Of a stretch of 64,000 nt of DNA, positions 63,523 to 64,000 are shown piece after piece. The stretch is from the NCBI RefSeq assembly GCF_009730915.1, contig NC_052475.1, forward strand, positions 22,626,285-22,690,284. The letters are read 5' to 3'. Both the position numbers and the translations under genes were made by a program. How positions within the stretch are numbered: position 1 is the stretch's first letter; every line of letters starts with the position of its first letter. This DNA comes from Dioscorea cayenensis subsp. rotundata (taxonomy: Eukaryota; Streptophyta; Magnoliopsida; Dioscoreales; Dioscoreaceae). The notes under the pieces were generated by a model. The model was not told the DNA's origin. It did not search any database and was given only the letters and a program-made list of their open reading frames with translations.

Positions 63523-64000
63523 TTTTTTTTAAAAAGGTGGATAAACCACTTCAATTAAACAAAAGAAGAGGCAGGATACAAATGGAGCGCAAGCTCCAAC
63601 AGAAAGGCACAACAGAACACCACGAGAAATGGCATAAAACGTAACAGAAGAAACACCAAAACAACAACCACAAAATGAGGACCAACATGGGATCCTCAGT
63701 ACCCCATCAGAAACAGACTAGCTCGTGAGATGTACTTGATCTGCTCCTGGAGGTGGATCGCCTCCAGTCTCCAGCACACTGATCCCAAGGGCCCCCGGAC
63801 TCTGTCAAATCAATGCAATAGGATCCTCTATCATCGCACGAGCACCCTCGGGAACTGAAGAGAACCAGGACAACAACACACAATCAATTTTCAAAATGAG
63901 ATCATGCATAGGCAAGCAATTGGCATTAAATAAACAATCATTTCTAGCAAGCCAAATATTCCACACAATTGCTTTAGTAACTAATTCCCCAACATCCCTA
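63523..64000 (-). mobile_element. LINE (L1-type) 3' end, continuing beyond the window
   Basis: A T-run at about 63523-63534 is the poly-A tail on the minus strand. A 3'UTR of about 270 bases and the end of ORF2 follow. The 5' part and the second target-site copy lie beyond position 64000. Confidence 0.8.
63805..63999 (-). CDS. C-terminal end of a LINE ORF2 (reverse-transcriptase polyprotein), partial
   Basis: 64 codons open from the window edge to TGA at 63805-63807. The segment AIVWNIWLARNDCLFNA is typical of the post-RT zinc-knuckle/zf-RVT region of plant LINE polyproteins, and the frame ends EGARAMIEDPIALI. There is no start codon inside the window because only the end is present. No stop or frameshift interrupts the visible part. 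Confidence 0.8.
   Translation of the reverse strand, partial: RDVGELVTKAIVWNIWLARNDCLFNANCLPMHDLILKIDCVLLSWFSSVPEGARAMIEDPIALI

Noticed and set aside
1..64000. tRNA, rRNA or known plant microRNA genes
   Set aside because: I looked for canonical tRNA boxes and common conserved microRNA sequences and found none beyond the SINE heads, which lack a full cloverleaf and carry poly-A tails.

Overview
This window is nuclear DNA from a flowering plant. The evidence is AT-rich sequence with GT-AG introns, abundant (TA)n and (GA)n microsatellites, retroposons, and plant gene families (VQ, TBL/DUF231, GTE bromodomain, two-domain DJ-1). I cannot fix the species. A non-grass monocot such as Dioscorea is only a guess from composition and protein style.

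Layout. 1-5.9 kb is AT-rich with no recognisable gene. 6-46.8 kb is a gene-rich block of eight genes: a Nudix hydrolase (+, 5987-11115); an SGNH/GDSL esterase (-, 13171-16958); a GTE4-like bromodomain-NET factor (+, 18130-20245); a TBL-type O-acetyltransferase (+, 25805-27636); a repeat-bearing protein of unknown function (-, 27883-31725); SEC13 (-, 34136-35044, with a 3.1-kb 5'UTR intron); a DJ-1 protein with two tandem domains (-, 39200-41932); and a GT31 beta-1,3-galactosyltransferase (-, 42776-46755). A single-exon VQ-motif gene (-, 50529-50891) follows. From 51 to 64 kb there is an AT-rich stretch with no host gene, holding SINE and LINE insertions and inverted repeats. The 3' end of a LINE ORF2 runs off the right edge.

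The exon boundaries were rebuilt by hand from splice sites, reading phase and family conservation. These are unrelated housekeeping and cell-wall genes, not a cluster or pathway. TBL, the galactosyltransferase and SEC13 all touch the secretory and cell-wall system, but nothing in the sequence links them.

The observations most worth a second look are: (1) three of nine genes (GTE4-like, DJ-1, GT31) each carry one extra base that breaks an otherwise well conserved reading frame, which suggests residual assembly indels or, less likely, real decay; (2) a tandem, decayed duplicate of the terminal exon of the GT31 gene; (3) a tRNA-type SINE family, all copies in the same orientation, sharing a GGGCGCTTGTCGTCTATT tail, one copy with a perfect 17-bp target duplication; (4) a GC-rich element of about 250 bp at 59.4 kb that is both an 82-bp-arm inverted repeat and internally tandem; (5) an unknown protein with about four repeats of 37-39 residues. 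I found no sign of a new enzymatic or defence system.
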